DNA of 56,104 nucleotides from Micromonospora sp. KC723. GTDB taxonomy: Bacteria; Actinomycetota; Actinomycetes; Mycobacteriales; Micromonosporaceae. Positions within the stretch are counted from its first letter, which is position 1; every line of letters starts with the position of its first letter. This document shows positions 10,407 through 19,380 of this stretch, one piece after another. Both the position numbers and the translations under genes were made by a program. The stretch lies in the NCBI RefSeq assembly GCF_004348595.1, contig NZ_SMKD01000024.1:1-56104 (forward strand). Direction: 5' to 3'. The notes under the pieces were generated by a model. The model did no database searches. It saw only the letters and a program-made list of their open reading frames with translations, and was not told where the DNA came from.

Positions 10407-11864
10407 ATGACCAGCCAGGTCCGGGGAGCCCAACTGGCCCGGTTGCTGGGGCATTGGCATGCCCTGCCCGGCCGCCGCAGAAGCCCGGACTACGCCGCTC
10501 TCGCGGCCGCCGTTCGCGGTCTGCTCGCCGACGGCCGGCTCCCGCTGGGGGTACGCCTGCCCGCCGAGCGGGAACTGGCCGAGGCGCTGCGGATCAGCCG
10601 GACCACGGTCACCGCCGCCTACCGGCAACTCCGCGAGACCGGCCACCTCGCCAGCCGGCGCGGCGCGGGAAGCTGGACGATGCTGCCCGGCACCCACCGG
10701 GTCGCCAGCACCGGGCTGTGGACGCCGCTCGACGACCAGGACATGATCGACCTCGGGGTCGCCGCGCTGGCCGCCCCGCCGCAGCTCGTCCCCGCCGCCC
10801 GGGCCGCCACCGAGGACCTGCCCCGGTACCTGAACGGCGCCGGCTACCACCCGACCGGGATCATCGAGCTGCGCGAGGCGGTCGCCCGCTCGTACACCGA
10901 TCGGGGGCTGCCCACCAGCGCCGAGCAGATCATGGTCACCAGCGGCACTCAGCACGCGCTGGACCTCGTGCTGCGCCTGGCGCTGGCCCCCGGGGGCAGC
11001 GTGCTGGTGGAGTCGCCCACCTACCCCAACGCGCTGGCCGCGTTCGCCGCTCGCCGCGCCCGGATCGCCACCCACGGCCTGGCCGCCGACGGCCTCGGCT
11101 GGGATCCGGACCTGCTGCTGGGCAGCATCCGCCAGACCCGCCCCAAGCTGGCCTACCTGATCCCCGACTTCCAGAACCCGACCGGCCACCTGATGCCGGC
11201 CGACCTGCGGGAGCAGACCGTCGCCGCGGCGCACGCCGCCGGCACCGACCTGGTGGTCGACGAGTCCTTCGTGGACCTGCCGCTGGACGGCACCCCGATG
11301 CCACCGCCGGTCGCCGCGTACGACCGGCACAGCCGGGTGATCAGCATCGGCGGGATGAGCAAGCCGTTCTGGGGCGGGCTGCGGATCGGTTGGGTGCGGG
11401 CCAGCGCTCCGCAGGTCCAGCGGCTCGCCGCCGCCCGGGTCGGCGTCGACATGGCCAGTCCGGTACTGGACCAGCTCGTGGCGGTGCACCTGCTCGCCGA
11501 CGCCCCGGCCATCGTCGCCGCCCGCCGGGCCCAGCTCGCCGCCCAGCGCGACGCCCTGCTCGACGCGCTCGACGCACGACTGCCCGACTGGCGGGTGACC
11601 GTGCCGCCGGGCGGGGTCACCCTCTGGGCCGAGCTGGACGGCCCGATCTCCAGCGCGCTGGCCCGCGCCGCCGAGGATGTCGGCGTACGGCTGGCACCCG
11701 GCCCCCGGTTCGGCCTGGACGGCACCCTGGAGCGCTTCCTTCGGTTGCCCTTCACCCTGCCCGCCGCCGAGCTGGTGGAGGCCGTGAGTCGGCTCGCGGC
11801 GGTCCGCTACGACCTGGACCGCTCGGCCCGGCGGCAGTGGCGGGAGGCCACGGTCATCGCCTGA
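10407..11864 (+). CDS. MocR-type regulator (GntR wHTH fused to aminotransferase-like domain)
   Basis: A 485-aa regulator. Residues about 25-95 are a GntR winged helix (LPLGVRLPAERELAEALRISRTTVTAAYRQL, then GAGSW); the rest is an aminotransferase fold I domain with TSGTQHALDL, ESPTYPN, IPDFQNPTGH, VDESF and the PLP lysine in ISIGGMSKPFWGGLRIG. PLP or a PLP adduct is the likely effector. ATG 10407 is used because GGGGGAGG ends 5 nt before it. It is divergent from the YczE-like gene and probably controls it. Confidence 0.9.
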   Translation: MTSQVRGAQLARLLGHWHALPGRRRSPDYAALAAAVRGLLADGRLPLGVRLPAERELAEALRISRTTVTAAYRQLRETGHLASRRGAGSWTMLPGTHRVASTGLWTPLDDQDMIDLGVAALAAPPQLVPAARAATEDLPRYLNGAGYHPTGIIELREAVARSYTDRGLPTSAEQIMVTSGTQHALDLVLRLALAPGGSVLVESPTYPNALAAFAARRARIATHGLAADGLGWDPDLLLGSIRQTRPKLAYLIPDFQNPTGHLMPADLREQTVAAAHAAGTDLVVDESFVDLPLDGTPMPPPVAAYDRHSRVISIGGMSKPFWGGLRIGWVRASAPQVQRLAAARVGVDMASPVLDQLVAVHLLADAPAIVAARRAQLAAQRDALLDALDARLPDWRVTVPPGGVTLWAELDGPISSALARAAEDVGVRLAPGPRFGLDGTLERFLRLPFTLPAAELVEAVSRLAAVRYDLDRSARRQWREATVIA

Positions 11865-12022
11865 GGCTGCCGGGTCGGCCCTGGCGGCCACCTGCCCGCC
11901 ACCCGACCCGGCGGTGCCACCACCACCACGTCCGACGGGTCCGTCGCCGATCGGCGACGGACCGGCCGCGCCGCTGGGAGACTGCCGGTGTGCAGGGCGG
12001 ACGCCGGAGGGGGACGGGCGGG

Positions 12023-13300
12023 GTGCGACCCGGTGCGCCCGGCTCCCGCACCAGCCGACTGGAACTCTTCTACGACCTGGTCTTCGTCTTCGCGTTCCTC
12101 ACCGTCACCAACCTGACGTCGAGCCTGGCGACCGTGCCCAACCTGTTCGGCGCCCTGCTGGTGCTGGCGTTGCTCTGGTGGTGCTGGACCGGCTTCGCCG
12201 GACTCGGCAACGCGGTCCGCGCCGACCAGGGCGTCATGCCGGTGATCGGCTTCGTCACCGCCGCCGCCACCTTCCTGCTCGCGCTGAGCATGCCCGGGGC
12301 GTTCCGCGACGGGCCCGGCGGCGTCAACGGCCCGCTCTTCTTCGCCGGCTGCTACTTCGTGGTCCGCGCCGCGCAGCTCGGCGTCCTCGGCTGGACGCAC
12401 CGTGCCGACAGGACCCGGCTGCGCCGGTGGGCGCTGCTCGCCGTACTGCCGGTGGTCTCCACCGGACTGCTGGTCGTCGCCGCGCTGGTGCCGCCGCGGG
12501 TCGCCGACGGATCCACCCAGGGGTGGATCCGGCTGGGCATCTGGTTGCTGGCCCTGTCCATCGAGTACGTCGGGGGCGTCACGCTCGGCCGGGCGTACTG
12601 GACGGTGGTCTCCGCCGGGCACTGGGCGGACCGGCACGCCCTGATCCTGCTGGTCGCGCTCGGCGAGTCGATCATCGCGCTGGGGTTCGGCCCCAAGTTC
12701 GTCACCGAGCTGCCGCTCACCTGGCCGGTGGTGGCCGCCGCGCTGCTCGGCGTCGCGGTGGCCGCCGCGCTGTGGTGGGCGTACTTCGACACCCTGGCCC
12801 TGGCGGTCGAGCAGACACTGCACCGGACCCGCGAGCCGACCGCCCGGCGCCGGCTCGCCCGGGACGCGTACACCTACCTGCACCTGCCGATGATCGCCGG
12901 CGTCATCTTCCTCTCCCTCGGCCTGGAGGACCTGCTGGCCGAGGCGGCAGCGCCGGGCGCACCGGCCTGGGGGCCGCCGCTGGGGTGGTTCTGGATCGTG
13001 GTGCTCTGGGGTGGCGTGGGCCTCTATCTGCTCAGTCTCGTCGCGTGCGGGCTGCGGGCGTTGCGCGTGGTCCGGTGGCCGCCGCTCGTGGCCGTGCTGC
13101 TGCTCGCCGTGCTCGCCCCGGTCGGGGCGGGTCTGCCGGAACTGGTGGCACTGGCGGTGGTGGCGGTGGTCTGCGTCGCCACGGTCGTCACGCAGACCCT
13201 GACCGACGGCGGGTTGCGCCGCGAGGTCCGGCGGGTGGCGCTGGAGGAGGAGCGTGCCATTGAGGCGGAGCACACCCGCTGGCGCGGGCGGCACCTGTGA
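12023..13300 (+). CDS. Low temperature requirement protein A (LtrA) family membrane protein
   Basis: Polytopic membrane protein of about 425 aa with roughly ten hydrophobic helices. LtrA signatures: SRLELFYDLVFVFAF at the N-terminus, ALGESIIALG in the middle and WWAYFD downstream. The family is named from a Listeria cold-growth phenotype; its molecular function is unknown. GTG 12023 is preferred because GGAGGGGG lies about 10 nt upstream; GTG 11990 in the same frame is possible. The charged tail (RREVRRVALEEERAIEAEH) should be cytosolic. A strong hairpin follows the stop. Confidence 0.88.
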   Translation: MRPGAPGSRTSRLELFYDLVFVFAFLTVTNLTSSLATVPNLFGALLVLALLWWCWTGFAGLGNAVRADQGVMPVIGFVTAAATFLLALSMPGAFRDGPGGVNGPLFFAGCYFVVRAAQLGVLGWTHRADRTRLRRWALLAVLPVVSTGLLVVAALVPPRVADGSTQGWIRLGIWLLALSIEYVGGVTLGRAYWTVVSAGHWADRHALILLVALGESIIALGFGPKFVTELPLTWPVVAAALLGVAVAAALWWAYFDTLALAVEQTLHRTREPTARRRLARDAYTYLHLPMIAGVIFLSLGLEDLLAEAAAPGAPAWGPPLGWFWIVVLWGGVGLYLLSLVACGLRALRVVRWPPLVAVLLLAVLAPVGAGLPELVALAVVAVVCVATVVTQTLTDGGLRREVRRVALEEERAIEAEHTRWRGRHL

Positions 13301-13347
13301 GCGGGAGCGCCGTACCGCCCGACCGGCGACCGGCGACCGGCGGGCGT

Positions 13348-13383
13348 GGGTGGCCGTGCCCCGAGCCGTGGGCACGGCCACCC
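13348..13383. terminator. Strong bidirectional terminator hairpin
   Basis: Perfect 14-bp stem GGGTGGCCGTGCCC / GGGCACGGCCACCC with an 8-nt loop, centred between the convergent ends of the LtrA gene (13300) and the acyl-CoA synthetase (13392). Just upstream (13321-13341) is a threefold 7-bp repeat, GACCGGC. Confidence 0.75.
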
Positions 13384-13391
13384 CTGTCCGG

Positions 13392-15218
13392 TCAGATCCC
13401 GGCCAGCGTGCCCTCGTACATCTTGTCGATCTCGGCGGCGAAGTTGCTCTCCACACCCCGCCGCTTGATCTTCAACGACGGGGTGATCTCGCCGTGCTCG
13501 ATGGTCAGGTCGCGCGGCAGGATGGTGACCTTCTTGATCGTCTCCCACCGGTTGAGCCGCGCGTTGAGCTGGGCGACGTACTCCTCGACCATGGCCTGCG
13601 CCTGTGGGGAGGTGACGATGTCGGTGTAGTCGCGGCCCTCCAGCGGGCCGCCCGCCGCCCAGCCCCTGATCGCGTCCGGGTCCAGCGTGACCAGCATGGT
13701 GCAGTAGTTGCGGGCCTGCCCGATCACGACCGCCTGCGAGGTGTACGGGCAGACCGCCTTGAACATGCCCTCGATGTGCGACGGCGCGATGTACTTGCCG
13801 CCAGAGGTCTTGACCAGGTCCTTCTTTCGATCGGTGATGCGCAGGTAACCGTCGTCGTCGAGGCTTCCGATGTCACCGGTGCGGAAGAAACCGTCCTCGG
13901 TGAACGCGGCGGCGGTTTCCTCGGGCAGGTTGTGGTAGCCGCGCATCACCGGCCCGCCCCGCAGCAGGATCTCCCCGTCGGTGTCGATCCGGCACTCCAG
14001 GTCGCCCAGCGCCTGGCCGACGGTGCCGATCCGGTTGGCGTGGGGCCGGGCGACGAAGGCCCCGGCACTGGTCTCGGTGAGGCCGTACCCCTCGGAGATG
14101 GGCAGGTTGGCGGCGGCGAAGAAGGTGGCGATCTCCGGGCTCAGCGGCGCGGCGCCGGAGACCAGTACCCGGATCCGCCCGCCGAGGCGGGCCTGGAGCT
14201 TGCTGAACACCAGCTTCTCGGCCAGCGCGTACTTCAGCCTCAGCCCAATCGGGACCGGCTTGCCGGCCTGCTCCAGGGCGACCTTCTCCTTGCCGACCGC
14301 GACAGCCCAGGCGAAGATCTTGGCCTTGGCGCCACCGGCGTCCCGGGCCGTGGTGACCGCCTTGTTGTAGACCTTCTCGAAGACCCGGGGAGCGCCGCAC
14401 ATCAGCGTGGGCCGGACGACGCTCAGCATGTCGACCAGCTTCTCCACCCGGCCGTCGACGTAGGTGGGCAGGCCGACGTGGGTCGCCCCGCACAGCAGCG
14501 TCTTGCCGAACGAGTGGGACAGCGGCAGCCAGAGGTACTGCAGGTCGTCCTCGCGCAGCAGGCCGACGTCGGACTGTGCCACGCCCTCCCAGCACCAGCC
14601 GCCGTGCAGCAGCTCGACGCCCTTGGGTTGGCCCGTGGTGCCGGAGGTGTAGATCAGGGTGGCCAGGTGATCCGGCCCGATCGGGGCCACCAGCCGCTCG
14701 ATCAGGCCCGGGTCCGCCGCGAGGGACTGCCGGCCCCGCTGTTCGAGCTCGGCCAGGGTGAGTTGGGGTACGGCGGCGGCCGGGTCGGGCACCCCGTCGA
14801 ACAGGACCACGTGGGTCAGCGCCGGCAGGTCCGCGCCCGCGATCTTCGCGGCCTGGGCCGGGTTCTCGGCGAACAGCACCCGGGACCTTGAGTCGGCCAT
14901 GATGTACGCCGCGTCCCCCGGTTCGGTGGTCGGGTACACCGTGGTGGTGGCGCCGCCGGCGCACATGATGCCGAAGTCGGCGATCACCCAGTCCAGCCGG
15001 GTGTTGGCCAGGATCGCCACGGGATCCTCCAGGCCGACGCCGAGGCCGTGCAGGCCGGCGGCGACCGCCTTGGCCCGCTGTCCGACCTGTTCCCAGGTGA
15101 GCCACACCGGCCCGGAGTCATCCGCGTTGGGGTGGGCGAAAGCGTGGCGGTCCGGTGTCGCGGCCACGCGCTTGAGGAACATGTCGGGGATGGAACGGTA
15201 CGGTACATCGAGAGACAT
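13392..15218 (-). CDS. Long-chain fatty-acid--CoA ligase (FadD15-like)
   Basis: ANL-superfamily acyl-CoA synthetase of 608 aa that activates fatty acids via an acyl-AMP intermediate. Motifs in order: P-loop LIYTSGTTGQPKG (189-200), LPLSHSF, SGAAPLSPE, the A5 motif GYGLTETSAG, RTGDIG, the hinge DRKKDLVKTSGGKYIAP, and the catalytic lysine region TPSLKIKRR near the end. It is cytosolic or membrane-peripheral. No cotranscribed partner: the upstream terpene gene is on the same strand but 140 bp away. Chain-length preference cannot be read from sequence. Confidence 0.94.
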   Translation of the reverse strand: MSLDVPYRSIPDMFLKRVAATPDRHAFAHPNADDSGPVWLTWEQVGQRAKAVAAGLHGLGVGLEDPVAILANTRLDWVIADFGIMCAGGATTTVYPTTEPGDAAYIMADSRSRVLFAENPAQAAKIAGADLPALTHVVLFDGVPDPAAAVPQLTLAELEQRGRQSLAADPGLIERLVAPIGPDHLATLIYTSGTTGQPKGVELLHGGWCWEGVAQSDVGLLREDDLQYLWLPLSHSFGKTLLCGATHVGLPTYVDGRVEKLVDMLSVVRPTLMCGAPRVFEKVYNKAVTTARDAGGAKAKIFAWAVAVGKEKVALEQAGKPVPIGLRLKYALAEKLVFSKLQARLGGRIRVLVSGAAPLSPEIATFFAAANLPISEGYGLTETSAGAFVARPHANRIGTVGQALGDLECRIDTDGEILLRGGPVMRGYHNLPEETAAAFTEDGFFRTGDIGSLDDDGYLRITDRKKDLVKTSGGKYIAPSHIEGMFKAVCPYTSQAVVIGQARNYCTMLVTLDPDAIRGWAAGGPLEGRDYTDIVTSPQAQAMVEEYVAQLNARLNRWETIKKVTILPRDLTIEHGEITPSLKIKRRGVESNFAAEIDKMYEGTLAGI

Positions 15219-15248
15219 CGCTGTAGCCGCCTTCAGGGGGTGTAAGAC

Positions 15249-15262
15249 GTGACAAGGGTCAC
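15249..15262. promoter_or_regulatory. Inverted repeat upstream of the acyl-CoA synthetase
   Basis: GTGAC-AAGG-GTCAC, 5-bp arms, 31 bp upstream of the ATG in a 140-bp gap that also holds AT-richer DNA with a possible minus-strand -10 (TACTCT). Candidate repressor site; the cognate regulator is unknown. Confidence 0.35.
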
Positions 15263-15358
15263 GCCGCTTTGCGGTTACCGAAGAGTATTGCCTGTACCCG
15301 GGGGTCGGCTAGCCCTGAAACTGTGAGGCTGCCGGGTGCCCTGACCGGGCACCGGGGA

Positions 15359-16303
15359 TCAGGCGTACCGGTCCGCCCGCAACGACCAGTCGTAGGTGGC
15401 CCGGATCCAGGCCCGCCGGGCGGCGAGGAAGGACGCCAGCGCCGGGTCGGCGGCCAGCGCGCTGTCCCGGGCCAGGTATCGGGCCAACCCCTCGTTGAAC
15501 CGGTCCGCCGCGACCCGGAAGGCGCTGTCGCCGTCCAGCCCGGCCTGCGCCGCGAGCACGGTGACCAGGTTCTGCGCGTCGGACTCCGCCCGCCGCTCCT
15601 TGCGGTGCGAGAACAGGTCGTTGCACCAGCAGACCAGGTCGGTGGTGAGGTCGTCCAGGGCGAGCACCTCCGGCGCGCTGCGCCGCCCCACCCCGGGCTG
15701 ACCGTCGTACGCCAGATCGGTCAGGGTGAGGCTGGGGCGGGCGCCACCGGTGTGCCGCCGCATCTGCACGTACTCAGTCAGCCCCGGCACCCGCCGGCGT
15801 TCCCGGTTCGCGGCCTCCCAGAGCAGCGCGAGCAGGTACTCCCGCAGCTGGCTGACCAGCCGCAGCAGCAGGGCCGGCCGGTGCTGGTCGCGGACCCGTC
15901 GGCAGATGTCGGCCAGGGCCGACCCGAGCGGGCCGGCGGCCCCCCGCGTCTCCTCGTCCGGCCCGCCGATCCGGTCGAGGACGTCCAGCAGGGCGGCGAC
16001 GACCGGCGCGAGCCGGGCCGCCTCCGTGCCGAGACCGTCCTCGTCGCACGCGTCGTCCATCACGAACAGCCAGGTGATCAGGTCGGTGAGCAGCCGGAGC
16101 CGGTCGAGGGGGGCCGCCGGGCAGGTCCGGCCGGCGAGTTCGGCCGCGGCGGCCCGGCCCAGTCGGCGCTGCCGGGGCCCGGCGTCGACCAGGCCGAGGC
16201 GTCCGGCCCAGGCCAGGCTCTGGGCCGCCACCTCGTCGGTGCCGGGATGTCGGGCCGCGACGAAGGGAGGCTCGTGCAGTGCCGACATGGCGGTGCTGAG
16301 CAT
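15359..16303 (-). CDS. Class I terpene synthase (cyclase)
   Basis: A 314-aa bacterial terpene synthase with every catalytic element: Asp-rich DDACDED (83-89), the pyrophosphate-sensor Arg182 exactly 46 residues before the NSE triad, NDLFSHRKE (228-236), and the C-terminal RY pair (312-313). It would ionise a linear prenyl diphosphate with three Mg2+ and cyclise it; substrate and product cannot be predicted. ATG 16303 has AGGGGG 6 nt upstream; in-frame ATGs at 16363 and 16399 are possible. No P450, prenyl transferase or methyltransferase lies beside it, so it looks like an orphan locus. Confidence 0.88.
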   Translation of the reverse strand: MLSTAMSALHEPPFVAARHPGTDEVAAQSLAWAGRLGLVDAGPRQRRLGRAAAAELAGRTCPAAPLDRLRLLTDLITWLFVMDDACDEDGLGTEAARLAPVVAALLDVLDRIGGPDEETRGAAGPLGSALADICRRVRDQHRPALLLRLVSQLREYLLALLWEAANRERRRVPGLTEYVQMRRHTGGARPSLTLTDLAYDGQPGVGRRSAPEVLALDDLTTDLVCWCNDLFSHRKERRAESDAQNLVTVLAAQAGLDGDSAFRVAADRFNEGLARYLARDSALAADPALASFLAARRAWIRATYDWSLRADRYA

Positions 16304-16706
16304 GATGGCCCCCTGTCCGGCCGACCCGGTGGGGCCGGTGCGCAGCAGGTGCGGGAAATGCATCGGCGAGAATCCAGTGTGTACGGACGCCCGGCGCATC
16401 GACAGTGACCGATTGCGCACATGGCGGTGCCCGGATTCCCGAAGTCCATGCCGCTTCGTGTCGTCACGGTCACGATCGGTGCCCCCGGGATGGGCCTGCT
16501 CGACGCCTGATCTCGGAAAGGCCCGTTCCCGTACTCCTGTCCGGCGGCCTCCCGGCGGTACCGGCGGGCGGGTCGTCCGTCCCGCCCGGTCGAGCGGGAC
16601 ATGGACGGCGCGGAGGCCCGCTGCCGTCGCGCCGCTGCCCGGGCGTCGTCCGGGACCAGACAGGCGCACCGGCGCTCGGGGGTGGACCAGCCGGTCGCGC
16701 GTTCGG
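16304..16706. other. Intergenic stretch upstream of the terpene synthase
   Basis: About 400 bp with no convincing gene. The terpene synthase frame remains open into this stretch, so part may be an N-terminal extension (ATG 16363 or 16399). I see no clear promoter or terminator. The convergent-side neighbour ends at 16707. Confidence 0.4.
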
Positions 16707-17336
16707 TCAGAGGCCGAGGGCGGCGGTGCGGAGTCTCTCCGCGCCGGCCGGCGGGCCGTCGACCTGAACCCGCGCCACCCGCTGCCGTCCGGAGAGGAAC
16801 AACGCCAGCTCGCCCGGGCCCCCCACCAGCCGGAGGCGGTCGCCGCCCCGGCCCACGGCCACCTCCCCGTGCCCGGGGGCCTGCACCAGCAGGTCCGCCG
16901 GGAACCGGCGCAGCGCCGCGCGGGCCAGCAGGGCGACCCGCTGCCACAACCGGCCCTGCAGGCCGGCCGGCAGGTCGCGGGGCTGCCACCCCGGCCGGGC
17001 TCGGCGGACGTCCTCGTGGTGGACGAAGAACTCCAGGGTGTTGGCCAGCTCGTCGGTGAGCGGGTTGCTCAGCGGGCTCCACACCGGCGGCCGACGGACC
17101 TGTCCGACCAGTTCCGGCCAGGGCCGCGCGGCGATCCGCAGGCGTACCCGCTCGGCGTACCCGCGCAACGGCGGCAGCAGGATGCCGCCGGCGGCGTCCG
17201 GTCTGCGCTCGCGCAGCACCAGGTGCGCGGCCAGGTCGCGGGTCGTCCACCCGTCGTTGACCGTCGGCGCGTCCGGGCCGCACTCCAGCATCAGGTCGGC
17301 GAGCGCCTCGCGCTCCGGTCGGGCGTACCGCGGCAT
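16707..17336 (-). CDS. TIGR03085-type (DinB/maleylpyruvate isomerase-like) protein
   Basis: A 209-aa protein of the actinobacterial TIGR03085 group related to mycothiol-dependent DinB-fold enzymes. Features: the N-terminal ERE(A)LADLMLECGPDAPTVNDGWTTRDLAAHLVLRERRPDA and FFVHHEDVRRARPGW, where His residues would bind metal (the first in AAHL, the pair in HHED). Homologues often lie near hisI/trpE in actinobacteria, and it is about 9 kb from them here. Leaderless: TACCAT 7 nt before ATG. Biochemical activity is unknown. Confidence 0.83.
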   Translation of the reverse strand: MPRYARPEREALADLMLECGPDAPTVNDGWTTRDLAAHLVLRERRPDAAGGILLPPLRGYAERVRLRIAARPWPELVGQVRRPPVWSPLSNPLTDELANTLEFFVHHEDVRRARPGWQPRDLPAGLQGRLWQRVALLARAALRRFPADLLVQAPGHGEVAVGRGGDRLRLVGGPGELALFLSGRQRVARVQVDGPPAGAERLRTAALGL

Positions 17337-17349
17337 GAGGGAGATGGTA
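17337..17349 (-). promoter_or_regulatory. -10 box and leaderless start of the TIGR03085 gene
   Basis: On the minus strand TACCAT (17344-17349), 7 nt, then ATG 17336. Confidence 0.5.
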
Positions 17350-17505
17350 GGCCCGCCGGCGGTATCCGGCGCGGTGGGCTCGCTGGCGGCGGCCGACCGG
17401 CAGCCGCCGGCACACGTGACGGCGGACATACCGCATGCGGTCGGCGGGGCTGGCCCCGACCGGTAAGGATGAGGGGACAGAAGGCGGCTTACGGCGGGGG
17501 AGAGC

Positions 17506-19380
17506 GTGGCGAGCGGAACGAGTCGGGACGTCATCGGGCGGGGTCTGTGGGTCCTCGGCCGGGCGATCCGGGAACAACCACGCATCTTCGCGGTGGCTGT
17601 GACGGGTAGCGTGCTCTTCGGCCTCATGGTGGTCGCCAGCGCGTACGTCGTGGGCGCGGTGGTCGGCGAGGTGGTGGTGCCGGCGATCGCCCGCGGGTCC
17701 GTCCCGGTCGGCGCGCTCGCCCTGGCCGCGGCGGCGCTGTTCGGCATGAGCGTGCTGCGGGTGGTCGGCATCTTCGGCCGCCGCCTCGGCGCCGGCTACA
17801 TGCAGTTCCGTCTCCAGGCCGCCTACCGCCGCCGGGTCACCCGCCGCTACCTCGACCTGCCGCTGGCCTGGCACCAGCGCAACGCCACCGGCACGCTGCT
17901 GTCCAACGCCAACTCCGATGTGGAGGCCGCCTGGTACCCCATCGCCCCGCTGCCCTTCGCGGTGGGCACCCTGGTGATGCTGGTCGGCGCGATCGTCTCG
18001 CTCTTCGTCACCGACTGGCCGCTCGCGCTGGTCGGCCTCGCGGTCTTCCCGGCGCTCTTCGCGCTCAACGTGGTCTACTCCCGACGGATGGCGCCCCGGC
18101 AGGCCCGGGCGCAGCGGCTGCGGGCCGAGGTCAGTGGCATCGCCCACGAGAGCTTCGACGGCGCCCTGGTGGTCAAGACGATGGGCCGGGAGGCCCACGA
18201 GACCGCCCGGTTCGCGGCCCGCGCCGCGGAGCTGCGCGACGCGCTGATCTCCGTCGGCCGACTGCGGGGTGTCTTCGACCCGATGCTGGAGGCCCTGCCC
18301 AGCCTCGGCACCCTGGCCGTGCTGGTGGTCGGGGCGTTCCGGCTGCGCTCCGGCGCGATCAACGTCACCGAGCTGGTCAGCGTCGCCTTCCTGTTCACCG
18401 TGCTGGCCTTCCCGGTACGCGCCATCGGCTGGGTGCTGGCCGAACTGCCGCGCAGCGTCGCCGGCTGGGACCGGGTCCGCCGGGTCCTGGACGCCACCGG
18501 CGAGATGCCGTACGGCGACCGTCGCCTCGACCCGACGAACCCGACACCGGCCACGCTCGCCTTCCACGACGTGCACTTCGGCTACGAGCCGGCCGAGGCG
18601 CACCTGCCCGGCGTCGAGGTACTCGGCGAGGTCTCCTTCACCGTTCCGGCCGGAAAGACGGTCGCCCTGGTCGGCCCGACCGGCGCCGGCAAGTCGACCG
18701 TCGCCGCCCTGGCGGTACGCCTGGTCGACCCGCGCGCCGGCACGGTCACCCTGGACGGCGTCGACGTCCGCGAGTTGCGCGCCGACGCCCTCGCCTCGAA
18801 CGCCGCCCTGGTCGCCCAGGTGCCCTTCGTCTTCGACGACACGATCCGGGCCAACATCACCCTCGACCGTCCCGGCATCGGCGACGACGACGTGTGGGCG
18901 GCGCTGCGGCTGGCCGAGGCGGACGGCTTCGTCGCCGCGCTTCCCGAAGGGTTGGACACCATGGTCGGTGAGCGCGGCACCTCGCTCTCCGGGGGGCAGC
19001 GGCAGCGGCTCACCCTCGCCCGGGCGCTGGCCGGACGACCCCGGCTGCTGGTGCTCGACGACGCGACGAGCGCGGTCGACCCCCGGGTGGAGGCCGCCAT
19101 CCTGGCCGGGTTGCGCGCCCCGACCGACGGCCGGGCCGCCGCGTCGATCCTGGTCGTCGCGTACCGCCGGGCCACCATCGCGCTCGCCGACGAGGTGATC
19201 TACCTGGAGCAGGGGCGGGTGCTGGCCCGGGGTACCCACAGCCGGTTGCTGGCCACCGTTCCCGGGTACGCGCAGCTGGTCACCGCGTACGAGCAGGCCG
19301 AGCAGGACCGCGAGCAGCAGCGCGGCTTCGACGAGGTCACCCCGCTGACCTCCGGTTTGGAAATCGAGGTGGACCGGTGA
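17506..19380 (+). CDS. ABC exporter half-transporter with degenerate ATP site
   Basis: A 624-aa type IV ABC half-transporter: six-helix domain (about 25-320) and NBD. Walker A is GPTGAGKST (about 390) and the signature is canonical LSGGQRQR, but Walker B reads LLVLDDATSAVD, with Asp in place of the catalytic Glu, and the H-loop His is replaced by Tyr (VVAYRRAT). The next gene has the reciprocal pattern, so the pair should form a heterodimer with one non-hydrolytic site, as in TM287/288 and TmrAB. GTG start after GGGGGAGAGC. Substrate unknown. Confidence 0.92.
   Translation: MASGTSRDVIGRGLWVLGRAIREQPRIFAVAVTGSVLFGLMVVASAYVVGAVVGEVVVPAIARGSVPVGALALAAAALFGMSVLRVVGIFGRRLGAGYMQFRLQAAYRRRVTRRYLDLPLAWHQRNATGTLLSNANSDVEAAWYPIAPLPFAVGTLVMLVGAIVSLFVTDWPLALVGLAVFPALFALNVVYSRRMAPRQARAQRLRAEVSGIAHESFDGALVVKTMGREAHETARFAARAAELRDALISVGRLRGVFDPMLEALPSLGTLAVLVVGAFRLRSGAINVTELVSVAFLFTVLAFPVRAIGWVLAELPRSVAGWDRVRRVLDATGEMPYGDRRLDPTNPTPATLAFHDVHFGYEPAEAHLPGVEVLGEVSFTVPAGKTVALVGPTGAGKSTVAALAVRLVDPRAGTVTLDGVDVRELRADALASNAALVAQVPFVFDDTIRANITLDRPGIGDDDVWAALRLAEADGFVAALPEGLDTMVGERGTSLSGGQRQRLTLARALAGRPRLLVLDDATSAVDPRVEAAILAGLRAPTDGRAAASILVVAYRRATIALADEVIYLEQGRVLARGTHSRLLATVPGYAQLVTAYEQAEQDREQQRGFDEVTPLTSGLEIEVDR

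Noticed and set aside
9587..12022. A long plus-strand open frame running through the YczE-like and MocR genes into LtrA.
   Set aside because: Only its last part is the LtrA gene; the upstream part is Arg/Pro/Gly-rich and lies over genes with clear homology in other frames.
13321..13341. Tandem 7-bp repeat GACCGGC x3 as a possible repeat element.
   Set aside because: Too short to be a functional repeat family; it is just GC-rich filler next to the terminator hairpin.
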